The position numbers and the translations under genes are program-made. The notes beneath the pieces are model-generated. The model made no database searches, had not been told where the DNA came from, and saw nothing but the letters and a program-made list of their open reading frames with translations. A stretch of 64,000 nucleotides of DNA from Sanderia malayensis (Eukaryota; Cnidaria; Scyphozoa; Semaeostomeae; Pelagiidae): positions 2,790,001 to 2,854,000 of the forward strand of contig RQOL01000828.1 of the NCBI GenBank assembly GCA_013076295.1, in the 5' to 3' direction. Positions within the stretch are counted from its first letter, which is position 1; the number at the start of each line of letters is the position of its first letter. Positions 62,082-64,000 of this stretch are shown in pieces.

Positions 62082-64000
62082 ATGGCGTCTGGCAGGACTG
62101 CAGCAAGACAGTTCCAACATTCGTTAAAGCTCAACAAATTTGCAATATCAAACAGAATTTGCAGCCGAAGATGCCTAAGTGATGCTTCAACTCCACCTCT
62201 CAATGTTCCTTTGCCTGGTATCTTGTCTGCGCCAACAGATTTGAAACGAAATGATAGACTAGATTTGCATGGCCTAAAAGTCACGACGTTATCCAATGGA
62301 ATAAAGATTGCATCTGAAGATTCATTTGGACCATTTTGCACTGTTGGAGGTAAAATTATCATTACCTATTCAATTATTTATTGGTTTTGTTTTAGCTTAA
62401 TAAATTTTTCTCAGTTTAATTGCTTGCATAATACTTGCTTCTAAGCGGCTTTGCGAATCGGGTTTTTTAGGTATATGTTACATATCAGCAATGAATTATT
62501 CCCATTTCAGTGCTGTTTGATGCTGGTTCAAGGCATGAGGTTGATTATCCAAGCGGAATCTCACACATGTTGGAAAAAATGGCATTTCAGGTAATGCAAT
62601 GTATCTACTAAGCAAGACCAAATTTCTGCAATATATGATGAAACTTTAAGAAATCATTTATAATTAGCATATCTGGTTTTTAACGTTTGAAATTGTGATG
62701 TTGATACTTGTTTATTTATAGAGCACAAGGACATATCAAAATCAAGAGGCATTAATGAAACAATGGAGCAATTGGGGGGTCATGCAGACTGTCAATCATT
62801 CCGGTAAGCAGAATTATAATCGTACAGATTATACTAAAATAATCCATTTCTAGATGGGATAATTTATATAATAAAATAAAGAGCAAAGTGATTTTAATAA
62901 TTTGTCTTGTTTTTTAGAGACTGTATTGTTTATGCTGCTTCAGCGTATGCTCATAATTTATCAGGGACATTAAAAATTCTTTCAGAAACTGTTTGGCATC
63001 CACTATTAAGAACTGAAGAGGTGAAAATGTTTTTGTAAACATAACCATTTGCTTTAGAGAACCTTGATCAGAGTGTAGGGTTAAATTTTTGTGGCTATGT
63101 TATTCATGTTCCGAGGCTATAAAGTTTCGAAGGTCAACATTGTGATTATAATTTTTTTGGCTTAGCTTGAAGAACAGAGAAAATCGATTGCATTTGAACT
63201 GGAGTCATTAAATTATCGACCAGAGCCAGAGCCCCAACTACATGATATGATACATGCTGTAAGTCTGTATATATACTACTATCCTATTACTATCTAGATA
63301 ACCATTTTTTATTTTTTCTTTATCAATTAAGATTTTGCTGATTTTAGGCTGCATATAGAGACAACACTCTTGGGCTTCCAAAGATCTGCCCTGCGGAAAA
63401 CCTTGTCACAATAGATGCACAGACATTGACACAGTTCATGAAAAGATATTATAAACCAGAAAGAATGACAATTGCTGCTGTAAATGCAAATCACGATGAA
63501 CTTATCAAATTAGCTGAGAAGTACTTTGTCAAGGAAGGCCCTAATTGGAGCACTGATTTGAAGGATATAAAGGAACCAGATGAATCCATAGCACAATACA
63601 CTGGAGGATTCATCAGGGTGGGTAATTCTTGGTTTTTCTAAATCATATTCTTTGTATTAGTTATCTGATATCTAATGCCTTTTTTGTCTTTAGGACCACA
63701 GATCAGAGCCTCGAGCCCAGCCTGGCCCAAATCCACTGCCAGAACTTGCTCATGTGTCAATCGGTTTTGAGAGCGCATCATATAACGATGCAGATTTCTT
63801 TGCATTTGCGGTTTTGAACATGTTGTTAGGTGGTGGTGGATCCTTTTCAGCTGGTGGTCCTGGTAAAGGAATGTACTCGCGACTGTACCTCAATGTATTG
63901 AACAGACATCACTGGATGTATTCTGCAACAGCATTCAATCACAGCTATGCTGACAGTGGCATCTTTTGCATCAATGCCAGCACGCATCCAACTCGGGTAT
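62082..64000 (+). CDS. PMPCA: Mitochondrial processing peptidase alpha subunit (5' part)
   Basis: Subunit of the matrix protease that removes targeting presequences. Exons: 62082-62349, 62511-62590, 62724-62803, 62918-63020, 63166-63258, 63348-63617, 63694-63996; 399 codons are present and the gene continues past the window, with a donor GTAT at 63997. The first 45 residues are Arg/Ser/Gln-rich and lack acidic residues, as in a presequence. The metalloprotease-like fold follows: [11 protein letters not shown] stands where the beta subunit has the HxxEH zinc motif, so zinc ligands are degenerate, as expected for alpha. [27 protein letters not shown] and the glycine-rich substrate loop [17 protein letters not shown] are typical. 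The acceptor after TATAGAG (62723) is used because only that frame restores the LGGHADCQ block. Confidence 0.95.

Noticed and set aside
62719..62804. PMPCA exon read from the nearer acceptor after TTTATAG
   Set aside because: That frame destroys the conserved [12 protein letters not shown] block; the AG three bases later (62723) keeps it and is in phase 0.

Overview
This is metazoan nuclear DNA. Genes are split by short, AT-rich GT-AG introns, and the window carries a homeobox gene, a laminin gamma chain, a protein kinase N and a TTAGGG-type (animal) telomere motif. Short introns, gaps between genes of about 0.6-4 kb and little mobile DNA point to a compact invertebrate genome. I cannot fix the phylum from sequence alone; tunicate, cnidarian, placozoan and sponge remain open.

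All eight recognisable genes lie on the + strand. In order: (1) a two-exon ANTP/NK-like homeobox gene (2819-5448); (2) protein kinase N, PKN, about 22 exons (7512-20514), with a long unrecognised ORF inside its largest intron (13578-14915) that could be a nested gene or an alternative first exon; (3) an orphan 399-residue protein ending in a CAAX box (22726-23925); (4) ASPM, 23 exons, 3130 aa (24765-38142); (5) NELFE, 12 exons (38786-41326); (6) a repeat-rich block (41783-44346) holding a 134-bp satellite that carries TTAGGG runs, a fold-back element and flanking direct repeats; (7) laminin gamma, 15 exons, 1628 aa (45040-53864); (8) an NPDC1-like membrane protein, 8 exons (54771-60458); (9) PMPCA, the alpha subunit of the mitochondrial processing peptidase, cut by the window end (62082-64000).

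Exon models were built by hand from splice consensus, reading phase and protein similarity recalled from the families. The ASPM, NELFE, laminin gamma, NPDC1 and PKN models each close on an exact multiple of three from start to stop, which is strong internal support. The genes do not form one pathway: they cover transcription (homeobox, NELFE), Rho-linked signalling (PKN), spindle and centrosome function (ASPM), basement membrane (laminin gamma), a neural-type membrane protein (NPDC1) and mitochondrial import (PMPCA).

Mobile DNA is limited to small TA-flanked inverted-repeat elements (two families, three copies) and the repeat block. No tRNA, rRNA or CRISPR was found.
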